From NCBI GenBank assembly GCA_050011895.1, contig JBEKIF010000020.1, forward strand, positions 10,882 to 74,881: a stretch of 64,000 bases of DNA, written 5' to 3'. The notes beneath the pieces are model-generated. The model worked only from the letters and a program-made list of their open reading frames with translations, was not told where the DNA came from and did no database searches. This DNA comes from DATBGO01 sp050011895. GTDB lineage: Bacteria > Actinomycetota > Actinomycetes > Streptosporangiales > Streptosporangiaceae. Of the stretch, positions 26,151 through 34,414 are shown piece after piece. Within the stretch, counting starts at the first letter, position 1. Each line of letters starts with the position of its first letter. Position numbers and translations under genes: made by a program.

Positions 26151-27464
26151 ATGCCCAATGTCGCGCCGTTGCATGCCAACGACCCCAGGCGCGTCGGCCA
26201 CTACCGGCTGACCGGGCGTATCGCGGCGATGCCCGCCGAGGGGTCGATTTTCCTGGCTGCCACGGCCAACGGCAACCGGGTCACCGTCACCTTGCTCGCC
26301 GCTGACTCGACGCAAAACGGCGCGGCCAGAGACAGGTTTACCGCGGAGGGCAGGGCCGCCCGGCGGGTCGCGCCGTACTGCACGGCGCGGATCATCGATG
26401 CAGGCCTCGACAATGGCGTTCCCTACCTGGTGCGCGAGTACGTCGCCGGACCGTCGCTGGCCGAGTTCGTCGCCGCTGAGGGACCTCGCAAGGACAGCAG
26501 CCTGGCGGCACTGGCCATGGGAACCGCGACCGGGCTAGCCGCCATCCACCAGGCCGGGCTTGTGCATGGCCAGTTCGGGCCGGAGCACGTAGTGCTGGGG
26601 GCAAGCGGACCGCGGGTCGTCGGGTTCGGCATCACGCCGCCATACGGGACCGCTACGCCCGCCGCCGACATGCTGGCCTGGGCACGCACGATCCTGTTCG
26701 CCGCAACGGGCCGCTCCGGGGCCGGCGGCGGGGACCTGGCGAAGCTCGGCGATCCGCTGCGCGGACTCGTCGCCCGCTGCATGGGCCAGGACCCGTCCGG
26801 CCGACTGTCCGCCCGGTCAGTCGTGCTCGAGCTTCTCGGCACTGACGATCCGCCGGACAACCCGCTCGCGGAGGGGTCGCGGCTGGCCGTCCGGGCGGCG
26901 TTCCAGCCGCCCGCCGGGCATCCGGACCGAGCATCGCAGCCGACATCCCGCCGGTCCAGGGCCATCTGGTGGGCGGTCGGGATCCTTGCCTGCGTGCTGG
27001 CGATCGCTGTCGCCGCCCACGTACTGCAGAACCAGAGCGCAAGTCCGCCCGCCTCGACCAACGGAGCGTCGGCCGCTCAGCTGCCTGCGGGTGCTTCGGG
27101 CACCGGCCGGGCGGCGTCCGCGACGCCGACGCCCCCCGCAGCGCCGATCCCGGCGTCCCTGGCCGGGTCCTGGTCGGGCCAGGCCAAGCAGCAGGCCGAC
27201 GTCTTCAGCGTGCACGTCAACCTGGCGACGGGCGCCACCTCCGGCGAGATCCACTACACGGGCACGGCGTTCACGTGCACCGGGCGGCTCAGCCTGGTGT
27301 CTAACGCGGGCGGTGTCGTGACCATGCGTCAGGGGATCATCGTAGGGCAGAACACCTGCGCCAACGGGACAGTCACGCTCCGGCCAGAGCCGTCGGGCTC
27401 GCTGCAATTCACGTTCACTGGCGCCGCGGGGCCGGAGGCCAACGGCAGCCTTACGAAGTCCTAG
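26151..27464 (+). CDS. membrane pseudokinase (Ser/Thr kinase-like) with extracellular domain
   Basis: A 437-residue protein with a kinase-like fold lacking catalytic residues. The VAIK lysine is replaced (RVTVTLLA), the HRDLKPxN loop reads HGQFGPEHV and DFG reads GFG. A membrane helix (about 270-290) is followed by a Pro/Ala/Thr linker and an exported beta-rich domain (about 340-437) with two Cys residues. ATG 26151 has GGAGACG upstream. Such pseudokinases act as scaffolds or sensors in actinobacterial cell-wall control. DUF4193 is divergent from it. Confidence 0.8.
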   Translation: MPNVAPLHANDPRRVGHYRLTGRIAAMPAEGSIFLAATANGNRVTVTLLAADSTQNGAARDRFTAEGRAARRVAPYCTARIIDAGLDNGVPYLVREYVAGPSLAEFVAAEGPRKDSSLAALAMGTATGLAAIHQAGLVHGQFGPEHVVLGASGPRVVGFGITPPYGTATPAADMLAWARTILFAATGRSGAGGGDLAKLGDPLRGLVARCMGQDPSGRLSARSVVLELLGTDDPPDNPLAEGSRLAVRAAFQPPAGHPDRASQPTSRRSRAIWWAVGILACVLAIAVAAHVLQNQSASPPASTNGASAAQLPAGASGTGRAASATPTPPAAPIPASLAGSWSGQAKQQADVFSVHVNLATGATSGEIHYTGTAFTCTGRLSLVSNAGGVVTMRQGIIVGQNTCANGTVTLRPEPSGSLQFTFTGAAGPEANGSLTKS

Positions 27465-27509
27465 CCGACACCGTAGTACCAGCCGACACCGTACGAGCCG
27501 ACACCGGCG

Positions 27510-28325
27510 TCAGCCGTCCCGTTCCGCGTCCAGGCCGGCCAGCAGGTCATGCAGTTCGCCGAAGAGGCCGGGCCCGGCCGCGAGCGTCATCGACGGTCCG
27601 GCCGCCTGGCCGTGCAGGCCGGCGACCTGCGCACCGGCCTCCCTGGCGATCAGGCCGCCCGCCGCGATATCCCAGTAGTTCACGCCGCGTTCGTAGTACG
27701 CGTCGACGTGCCCAGTAGCCAGCGAGCACATGTCGACCGCGCACGATCCGCCGCGCCTGATGTCGCGAACGGCGGGCAGCACCGCGCTGAGCACCTCGCC
27801 CTGCACACGGCGCCGCCGCGCGTCGTACCCGAAACCCGTCGCCACGAGCGCCTGGCCCAGCTGGACCTGCCGGTTGCAGTACAGCCGGACCGGCGCGGAG
27901 CCAGCGCCCCGCAGCCACGCGCCGCCGCCAAGCACCGCGCTGAACTCCTCGTGGCGCTCCGGTACCACGACAGCGCCCGCCACTATCGAGCCGCCCGCTT
28001 CCGCACCGATGCTGACGGCCCAATCAGGCAGGCCGTACAGGTAGTTGACGGTCCCGTCCAGCGGGTCCACGATCCACCGCACCGCCGCACCCTGGCCGGT
28101 CTCGCCGCCCTCTTCGCCAAGGATCGCGTCGCCAGGCCGGACAGCCGCGATCATCTTCCTGATCAGCCGTTCCGCGGCACGGTCCATCTCAGTGACGACA
28201 TCGGTGGGGCTCGACTTGGTGGCCACCACGGCGGGGCCACCGCCACGGCGCCGCTCGGCCAGCAGCCGACCGGCGGCCCCCGCGGCCTGCCGCGCTAGGT
28301 TGAGCAGCTCACCGGGGTCAGCCAT
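27510..28325 (-). CDS. inositol monophosphatase family protein
   Basis: A Mg-dependent phosphatase of 271 residues related to SuhB. Metal-binding segments are present: ILGEEGGE (near 72), WIVDPLDGTVNYLYG (near 90) and NYWDIAAGGLIAREAG (near 215). The ATG at 28325 shares its A with the TGA of the ferrochelatase gene (TGATG), indicating translational coupling. Substrates could be inositol phosphate or related sugar phosphates. Confidence 0.92.
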   Translation of the reverse strand: MADPGELLNLARQAAGAAGRLLAERRRGGGPAVVATKSSPTDVVTEMDRAAERLIRKMIAAVRPGDAILGEEGGETGQGAAVRWIVDPLDGTVNYLYGLPDWAVSIGAEAGGSIVAGAVVVPERHEEFSAVLGGGAWLRGAGSAPVRLYCNRQVQLGQALVATGFGYDARRRRVQGEVLSAVLPAVRDIRRGGSCAVDMCSLATGHVDAYYERGVNYWDIAAGGLIAREAGAQVAGLHGQAAGPSMTLAAGPGLFGELHDLLAGLDAERDG

Positions 28326-29365
28326 CAAGCCGCTCCGGAACCGGCGGCCGGGCGGCCCGAGCCGCAGCACCAGGCTGTGCAGAGGTCCCCAGCTAGCCGG
28401 GGACTGCCTAGCGCGCGGGGGGGCAATCCCTCAAGCTGCTCCCGCACGAGCTCAGTGACCAGGGCAGCGAAACGAGGATCCGGGCCCGGTGTCGCCGCTC
28501 TGGCCAGCGCGATACCCAGCTGCAGTGCCGTCTGCGCCGCCTCGACATCGAGGTCGTACCGTACCTCCAGGTGATCAGATATGAAACCCACAGGAACCAG
28601 GACAACAGCCCGGGATCCGGACTGCGCGAGCTCGCCGATGCAGTCAAGGACGTCGGGGCCGAGCCACGGCTGGGACGGCGGGCCGCTCCGGCTCTGGTAG
28701 GCCAGCCGCCAAGACCTCGCCGTGACGCGCTCGGCGACCAGCCGCGAGGCCTCTGTCAGCTGCGCCTGGTAGGCACCGCCGCTCGGCCCGCTCGCCGCCG
28801 CCATCGCGGCCGGAATGCTGTGCGCGGTGAAGACCAGGTCGGCGTCGCGGCGGACGGCCGCTGGCAGCGATTCGATCGCCGCGGCAGTGGCGTCGGCGAG
28901 CGGCTCGATGAAACCGGGGTGGTTGAAGTACGGGCGCAGCTTGTCGATCCGCGGCGCGCCGTCTCCCACCAGCGCCCTGGCCCGCGCGATGTCGTCAAGG
29001 TACTGACGGCAGCTGGAAAATGAGCTGTAGGCGGCGGTCACGAAGGCAACCGCGGACCGCACACCGTCTGCCGCCATGGCCGCAACGGTGTCGGTCAGGT
29101 AGGGATCCCAGTTCCTGTTGCCCCAGTAGAGGGGCAAGTTAATTCCGCTGGCGGCGAAGTCCTTCTCGACCGCCGCGAGCAGGTCCCTGCACTGCTGGTT
29201 GATGGGGCTGACACCGCCGAATAGGTAGTAGTGATCGGCCACCTGCGCTAGCCGGGCGGCCGGGATGCCACGCCCGCGGGTGACATTCTCCAGGAACGGG
29301 ATCACGTCACGGCGGGCCTCGGGGCCACCGAAGGAGACGAGCAGGAAGGCGTCGTAGCTCGGCAT
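28325..29365 (-). CDS. hemH: ferrochelatase with [2Fe-2S] cysteines (coproporphyrin type)
   Basis: Inserts iron into the porphyrin; actinobacterial enzymes act on coproporphyrin III. The 346-residue product from ATG 29365 starts with DAFLLVSFGGPE. The catalytic histidine is in FTAHSIP (near 178). The cluster ligands of the actinobacterial form are present: Cys in SSCRQY (near 119) and three Cys in DLCTAWCCG at the C-terminus. A TTG four codons upstream is an alternative start. Paired with an inositol monophosphatase gene, as in other actinomycetes. Confidence 0.94.
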   Translation of the reverse strand: MPSYDAFLLVSFGGPEARRDVIPFLENVTRGRGIPAARLAQVADHYYLFGGVSPINQQCRDLLAAVEKDFAASGINLPLYWGNRNWDPYLTDTVAAMAADGVRSAVAFVTAAYSSFSSCRQYLDDIARARALVGDGAPRIDKLRPYFNHPGFIEPLADATAAAIESLPAAVRRDADLVFTAHSIPAAMAAASGPSGGAYQAQLTEASRLVAERVTARSWRLAYQSRSGPPSQPWLGPDVLDCIGELAQSGSRAVVLVPVGFISDHLEVRYDLDVEAAQTALQLGIALARAATPGPDPRFAALVTELVREQLEGLPPRALGSPRLAGDLCTAWCCGSGRPAAGSGAA

Positions 29366-29456
29366 ACCACCATCCAACCAGCAGGGGCCGACACCCCGGG
29401 CCGAGATCGCGGTGCGGCCCGGCCGGGCGGCAGCCGCGCGGCACTGCCAGCCGGGC

Positions 29457-30617
29457 TCAGCTGTAGTCGGTGGCGTACTGCCCGGCCAGCGCCAGCACCT
29501 CGCTGACGTACCAGTTGGCGTGGTTGTAGTCGAAGATCGCGCCAGCCAGCGACCGGCCGCCGGCCGCTGCGCCGTCCGCGCACAGCAGCCTCGCCGCCGA
29601 TGGCACCGCGTCGTAGGGGTTCATGATGTCCGGCAGGCCGGTCTGGCCGAACCCGTCGGTGCCCCAGATCTTCCAGGTGGACGGCAGGAACTGCATAGGG
29701 CCGAGCGCGCCAGCGCTTGACGGCCCGACGTTGGTACCGTCGGCGCTCTCGATCTGGCCGATGGCGGCCAGGACCGTCCAGGACAGCCCAGGGCAGTACC
29801 GAGCGGCTGACGCCTTGAACAGCTCAAGGTAGGTACTGGGCAGCCCGCTGCTTGGCACGCTGGCGGTCGGCAGCTGTTGCTGGCGCAGGCTCTCGATCCG
29901 TGCGGTTGCCCCCAGAATCGCCCTGACCTCGGCCGTCAGCGCGGTCATGCTCGCGCCAGGCGCGCTGATCAGCGCTGCGACCTGGTGCACCAGGCCGAGC
30001 TTGCGCGAGGTGGCGCTGTCGACCACCAGGTCCACGCCCGCGACGCCCAGCGATGCCGCAGCGCCGAACGTCACCGGCTGCCTGCTGGCGGCGGCCAGCT
30101 CGTAGGAACCGCCCAGGCGCAGGCCGAGCCTGGAGCGCGCGGTCGGCGACGCCACGAACCCGCCGTCGGCCAGCGTGGTCCACAGCGCCTGGTCGGAGGC
30201 CGTGCGCAGCGGCACCCAAGAGCGGAACTGAGCCGGATTCACGCCGATGACGCTGGCGGGGCGGCCGCCCGCAGTAATCTCCGCGCCATCAAACACGATC
30301 ATGTTCCGGACGTCGGCGGTCTTGCCCAGGCTGGTGATCTGGCGGGAGGTCAGCCCGGCCGGCGCCACGACCAGCAGATCCGGCAGGATGATCCGCCGGA
30401 ATGTCGTGCTGGCACGCACCTGGGCAGCCGTCCGGACGGCCGCGGCACCGGATGGCCCTGCGGCCACGCCGCCAGGAATCACCATCGTGTGCGCGGTACC
30501 GCTCGCACCCGAGGCGAGCAGCACGAACGCCGCGCAGGCTACGTTCCGACATGCTGGCGCCGCGCCACCGGAGGCGACGGTGACGCGTGGTGCCCTGCGC
30601 CAATTGAGAGGTCCCAT
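29457..30617 (-). CDS. lytic transglycosylase with an extra N-terminal MacB/FtsX-like periplasmic domain
   Basis: A 386-residue exported protein. ATG 30617 is chosen because GGGAG lies 5 bases upstream; a GTG at 30692 is possible. A hydrophobic segment near residues 25-45 acts as signal or anchor. The middle part (about 70-230), with ITSLGKTADVRNMIVFDG, ASVIGVNPAQFRSW and LRLGGSYELA, resembles the extracellular domain of MacB/FtsX-type proteins. The C-terminal SLT domain has the catalytic Glu in IGQIESADGTN (near 290) and AGALGPMQFLPSTW. It should cut peptidoglycan strands. Confidence 0.8.
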   Translation of the reverse strand: MGPLNWRRAPRVTVASGGAAPACRNVACAAFVLLASGASGTAHTMVIPGGVAAGPSGAAAVRTAAQVRASTTFRRIILPDLLVVAPAGLTSRQITSLGKTADVRNMIVFDGAEITAGGRPASVIGVNPAQFRSWVPLRTASDQALWTTLADGGFVASPTARSRLGLRLGGSYELAAASRQPVTFGAAASLGVAGVDLVVDSATSRKLGLVHQVAALISAPGASMTALTAEVRAILGATARIESLRQQQLPTASVPSSGLPSTYLELFKASAARYCPGLSWTVLAAIGQIESADGTNVGPSSAGALGPMQFLPSTWKIWGTDGFGQTGLPDIMNPYDAVPSAARLLCADGAAAGGRSLAGAIFDYNHANWYVSEVLALAGQYATDYS

Positions 30618-30755
30618 TGCGCTCCCAACTGTAACTGGCGCCAGTTCCGCGCCGACGAGGCCGGTCGCCGCCGGGGCCGAAAACCTTGTCACCCGGGTAT
30701 ACGGTCGTAGCGGAGGTTGGCGTTGGCGCAGGTTGAGTGCGGGGAACGGGCAACC

Positions 30756-32183
30756 GTGCGCGGCAACACCTACCTGGCGATCCTTCGCCGTCCCGGTGCG
30801 CTGAGCTTCTCAGCAGCCGGCTTCCTCGGCCGTATGTCGATGTCCATGTTCGGCCTCGGCACGGTCCTGCTGGTCGCGGCGGTCAGCGGCAGATACGGGC
30901 TGGCCGGGACGGTGGCAGCGGCTGGCGCCATCGGTTACGCCGTCTGTGCGCCGCAGGCGGCCAAGCTCGCCGACCGCTTCGGCCAGCACCGGGTGCTGCG
31001 GCCGCAGGCAGTGTCGTTCGCGGTCAATACGGTCGCGTTCGTGGTGTGTGCCGAGCTACGGGCACCGCTGTGGGCCCTGCTGGTCACCGGCGCTCTATCG
31101 GGCGCGTCCATGCCGTCCCTTGGCCCGATGGTCCGGGCCCGCTGGAGCACGCTGCTCGATGATCCAGCGCGACTGCATACCGCGTTCTCGCTGGAATCAG
31201 TGGCCGACGAGATGATCTTCGTGATCGGCCCGGCGGCGGTCACCCTGCTGGCGACCGAGGTCTATCCGGCCGCCGGGGTTGGCATGGCCATGCTGACGTG
31301 CGTGGCAGGGACGCTGTTGCTGGCCGCGCAGCGCCGCAGCGAGCCGCCGGTTGAGACGCGCGCCCAGACCCGGACCCAGTTCCGCGCCCGGTCCCCGACC
31401 AGGTCCCCGACCCGGCCCCCGGCCCAGCCCCCGGCCCAGCCCCCGACCCAGACCCCGACCCAGACCGAGCCGGCCGGGGCAGGGCGCAGGTTCGCCATGC
31501 CAGCGCGCGGGCTGATCACACTGGCGCCGGTCTACCTGTTCGTCGGCGCGATGTTCGCGACCATCGACCTCAGCACCGTCGACTTCGCGCAGCGGCAGGG
31601 GCACAAGCCGCTCGCCGGTGTCATCCTCGGGATCTACGCGCTGGGCAGCGCTATCGGCGGGCTCTGGTACGGGTCGCGGACGTGGCGGGCCCGGCTGGAG
31701 CGCCGCTTCGCCGTCACCCTGTGCTGCACTGCGGCCGGGGTCGCGACCTTCTGGGCACAGCCTGGGCTGTTGTCGTTAACCCTCATTATCTTCTTCTGCG
31801 GGCTGACCATTTCGCCGACGCTCATCGCCGGCTATGGCCTCATCGAGCGCCAGGCCCCTGCCGAGCGCCGCACCGAAGGGCTCACCTGGCTGGGCTCCGC
31901 GATCTCGATCGGGGTGGCCGGCGGATCGGCGGCTGCCGGGCACATCATCGACGTCGCTGGCCCGCACTGGGGATACGCGTTCGCCGCCTGCTGCGGGGCG
32001 ATGGCGGCGGCAATCTGCCTGCTCGGGCTGGGTACGCTACGGGCGCCGTCCGGGACGGAAAGACCGCGGACGGCCGATAGGGTCCACGGGGCCGACGGGG
32101 CCGACGGGGCCGACGGCGCGCCGGGCACGGTACGCCGGTCCGCGCACGGTGACATCGATGTCCGCCCCGGGGGCGGCGCATAG
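30756..32183 (+). CDS. MFS transporter with Pro/Thr repeat linker
   Basis: A 12-helix major facilitator of 475 residues. GTG at 30756 follows GGGGAA. Two six-helix halves are joined by a cytoplasmic loop (about 200-245) made of PTRSPT/PAQPP/TQTP repeats encoded by near-identical short units. The loop after helix 2 is KLADRFGQHRVLR, the canonical MFS A-motif region. A C-terminal tail contains GAD triplets. Drug or metabolite export is likely; the substrate is unknown. Confidence 0.88.
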   Translation: MRGNTYLAILRRPGALSFSAAGFLGRMSMSMFGLGTVLLVAAVSGRYGLAGTVAAAGAIGYAVCAPQAAKLADRFGQHRVLRPQAVSFAVNTVAFVVCAELRAPLWALLVTGALSGASMPSLGPMVRARWSTLLDDPARLHTAFSLESVADEMIFVIGPAAVTLLATEVYPAAGVGMAMLTCVAGTLLLAAQRRSEPPVETRAQTRTQFRARSPTRSPTRPPAQPPAQPPTQTPTQTEPAGAGRRFAMPARGLITLAPVYLFVGAMFATIDLSTVDFAQRQGHKPLAGVILGIYALGSAIGGLWYGSRTWRARLERRFAVTLCCTAAGVATFWAQPGLLSLTLIIFFCGLTISPTLIAGYGLIERQAPAERRTEGLTWLGSAISIGVAGGSAAAGHIIDVAGPHWGYAFAACCGAMAAAICLLGLGTLRAPSGTERPRTADRVHGADGADGADGAPGTVRRSAHGDIDVRPGGGA

Positions 32184-32264
32184 CCTCCGGTCAGCGGGGC
32201 ACACCTGACCACAGAGGCGGTCCTCCGACTGACCGCCGTAGGCAGTCACCTGGGGGACTCGCAC

Positions 32265-32468
32265 ATGACAACACCATCAGACTTCGGGAGCACCCACAAC
32301 GGGATCAGGCTGGCTGAGCCCGACATCGTCGGCCATGCTCCCCGCCGGATCTGCGAGCTATGCGGCGCCGCCATCATGGCCAGTCAGGACGCCCGGCTCG
32401 AGCCAGACGGCCGATGGCTCCACGAGGCGTGCCAGTTCGCACCAGACGGGCTGTACCAGGCCGGCTGA
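32265..32468 (+). CDS. small putative zinc-binding protein
   Basis: A 67-residue protein with ATG at 32265 and GGGGGA in front. It contains CELCGAAI and WLHEACQ, i.e. CxxC followed by HxxxC, which could hold one zinc ion. I recognise the arrangement from small actinomycete proteins but not a function. It precedes the TetR gene by 92 bases. Confidence 0.7.
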   Translation: MTTPSDFGSTHNGIRLAEPDIVGHAPRRICELCGAAIMASQDARLEPDGRWLHEACQFAPDGLYQAG

Positions 32469-32560
32469 CCAGGCGCACATCCATATGCGCACCCCGCCGA
32501 ATGGTAGCTCGAAGCGAAATCCTGCTGGCCCAGGCGGCGAGTAAGGCTAGTCTCGCCTGC

Positions 32561-33427
32561 ATGGAAGGCGAAGCTGGCAGCGGGCCACCACGGCGAGACA
32601 GCAGGCGAGGCACTGCCGCGGGACGACAAGCACTGACCGGCGAGCAGGAAGACAGCCGGGCAGTACCCGGGCAGGCCCCTGCTGCAGTGGCAGCGGGGAC
32701 CCGGGCAGCAGCAGCGCAGGCTCCCGCCGGGATGACCACACCCAGCCAGACTGCGGCGGCCCGCGGGAGGCCCGCTAGCGGGACCGGGACCCGCTCCCGG
32801 CGGCCCTCACTTGGCGGCGGCCTGCCGGCCCAGGGCCGCGAGCTGGGCGCTCAGGGCAGGAAGACCGTGCGCAGGCTGCTCGAAGCCGGCCTGGCCGAAT
32901 TCGACGAGCGCGGTTTGCAGGCCGTCCGCGTCGACGACGTCGTGAGCAGGGCAAAGACCTCACACGGAACGTTCTATCTCTATTTCGCCAACAAGGACGA
33001 TCTGTTCAAGGCCCTGCTGCGCGACGCGCTGCACGACATGGGCCTGATCACTGGCGATTTCCCGGTCGTGACCCGCAATGACGCTGGCCGGCGGGCATTG
33101 CGCGACTGGGTGGAGAAGTTCTGCGATACCTACGCCGCTCATGCCGCTGTCATTCGTATCCTCAGCCAGGCCGACGTGGTCGGCGAGGAAGTCTATGGCG
33201 ACGGGCTGCAAATGCTGTTCCGGGTGGCCGAGGCGATCACGCAGGGCATGACCGCAGCACGGCCTACGGACGGCGGCGCACTGTCCGAGCACGCCGAGTT
33301 GACCGCCGTGGCCTGCCTGATGATGCTCGAGCGGGTTAATTACCTGTTCAGTGTTGAGGTACGGCTGCCAAGGGCGGAGATGATCGACCGGCTCAGCGCG
33401 ATCTTCTATGCCGCCTTCCAGTCGTAG
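32561..33427 (+). CDS. TetR family transcriptional regulator
   Basis: A DNA-binding repressor of 288 residues if started at ATG 32561, longer than usual because of an Ala/Gly/Arg-rich extension of about 90 residues. The TetR helix-turn-helix follows: TVRRLLEAGLAEFDERG, VRVDDVVSRAKTSHGTFYLYFANKDDLFKALL (about 105-155). The C-terminal ligand-binding part is helical. A later ATG (about 32732) would give a shorter product. The target genes are unknown; neighbours are a small zinc protein and folP2. Confidence 0.85.
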   Translation: MEGEAGSGPPRRDSRRGTAAGRQALTGEQEDSRAVPGQAPAAVAAGTRAAAAQAPAGMTTPSQTAAARGRPASGTGTRSRRPSLGGGLPAQGRELGAQGRKTVRRLLEAGLAEFDERGLQAVRVDDVVSRAKTSHGTFYLYFANKDDLFKALLRDALHDMGLITGDFPVVTRNDAGRRALRDWVEKFCDTYAAHAAVIRILSQADVVGEEVYGDGLQMLFRVAEAITQGMTAARPTDGGALSEHAELTAVACLMMLERVNYLFSVEVRLPRAEMIDRLSAIFYAAFQS

Positions 33428-33445
33428 TGAGCCCAGGCTAGGCAG

Positions 33446-34288
33446 TTACCCGCCGCGGGCCCAGCGGACTGCTTGCAGCGCGCGGCGGGCCGAGGGCACG
33501 TTGTGTACGCGTAGCACCCGGGCGCCCTGCCAGGCGCAGATCGCGAGGGCGGCCATCGTGCCCGCGCCACGCTGATCCGGCGGCAGGCCCAGCGTCTCGC
33601 CAACGAAATCTTTGTTGGAGACGGCGGCAAGGACCGGCCAGCCAGTGCTCACGAGCTCGCTGAGCCTGCGGGTCAGCTCAAGGGAGTGCCAGGTGTTCTT
33701 GCCGAAATCGGGTGCCGGGTCGATCAGGATCGCGTCCCGCCGCACGCCTGCCGCCACCGCGCGCTGCGCCTGCCGGCTCACGTAACCGGCGACCTCGGCC
33801 ACCACGTCGGCATAGGCGGGCCGATGCGGTCCTGACCGGGGCGCCAGCCCGCCCGCGTGCGAGCAGACCAGGCCGATCTGGTACGCGGCCGCGACATCGG
33901 CGAGCCGGGGGTCCGCGCCGCCCCACACATCGTTCAGCAGGTCCGCACCGGCCTCCGCGACTGCCTCGCCGACCTCGGCGCGCCAGGTATCGACGCTGAT
34001 CGCCACCTCAGGATGGGCGGCCCTGACCGCGCTGACCAGCCCGGTGACCCGCCTGATCTCCTCAGCCACGTCGACCTCGGCGCCCGGGCCTGCCTTCACG
34101 CCCCCGATGTCGACCAGGTCAGCGCCCGCCGCCACCGCGCGGCCCACCGCCCTGAGCGCGGCGCCGAACTCGTAAGTAGCGCCGCGATCGAAGAACGAGT
34201 CCGGCGTCCTGTTGATCACTGCCATGATGCCGAACGTGCCTTCCGGCCACTCCCGCCCGCCGAGCCGCAGCGTCGTCGGGATGGTCAC
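33446..34288 (-). CDS. folP2: FolP2-type dihydropteroate synthase paralogue
   Basis: A TIM-barrel protein of 280 residues from GTG 34288. The first pterin-site motif IMAVINRTPDSFFDRG is intact (near residue 22). The loop that in true dihydropteroate synthases reads GGESTRPG is GGVKAGPG here (near 63), as in mycobacterial FolP2, which lacks synthase activity. NDVWGG and DPAPDFGKNTWHSLEL are also present. So it is probably not the folate enzyme. It is divergent from guaB1 with 117 bases between. Confidence 0.86.
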   Translation of the reverse strand: MTIPTTLRLGGREWPEGTFGIMAVINRTPDSFFDRGATYEFGAALRAVGRAVAAGADLVDIGGVKAGPGAEVDVAEEIRRVTGLVSAVRAAHPEVAISVDTWRAEVGEAVAEAGADLLNDVWGGADPRLADVAAAYQIGLVCSHAGGLAPRSGPHRPAYADVVAEVAGYVSRQAQRAVAAGVRRDAILIDPAPDFGKNTWHSLELTRRLSELVSTGWPVLAAVSNKDFVGETLGLPPDQRGAGTMAALAICAWQGARVLRVHNVPSARRALQAVRWARGG

Positions 34289-34395
34289 GGGCGCCAGGAT
34301 AGGCGCAGCCCGCAGGGCGCCGCGCAGCGGCGCAGGCGAGCACCAAAAGCACACTGCCCGGGCCGAGCCGGTCTCAGGACCCGCCAACCAGGGCA

Positions 34396-34414
34396 GAATC
34401 GTATAGTGCGATTC
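34396..34414. promoter_or_regulatory. inverted repeat spanning the guaB1 start codon
   Basis: GAATCG (34396-34401) and CGATTC (34409-34414) flank TATAGTG, whose last three bases are the GTG start codon. It may be an operator or a hairpin hiding the start. No ribosome site lies at normal distance; the nearest is AGGG 14 bases upstream. Confidence 0.5.

Noticed and set aside
33857..34405. N-terminal extension of GuaB1
   Set aside because: It is antisense to folP2 and homology to GuaB1 begins exactly at the GTG at 34406.
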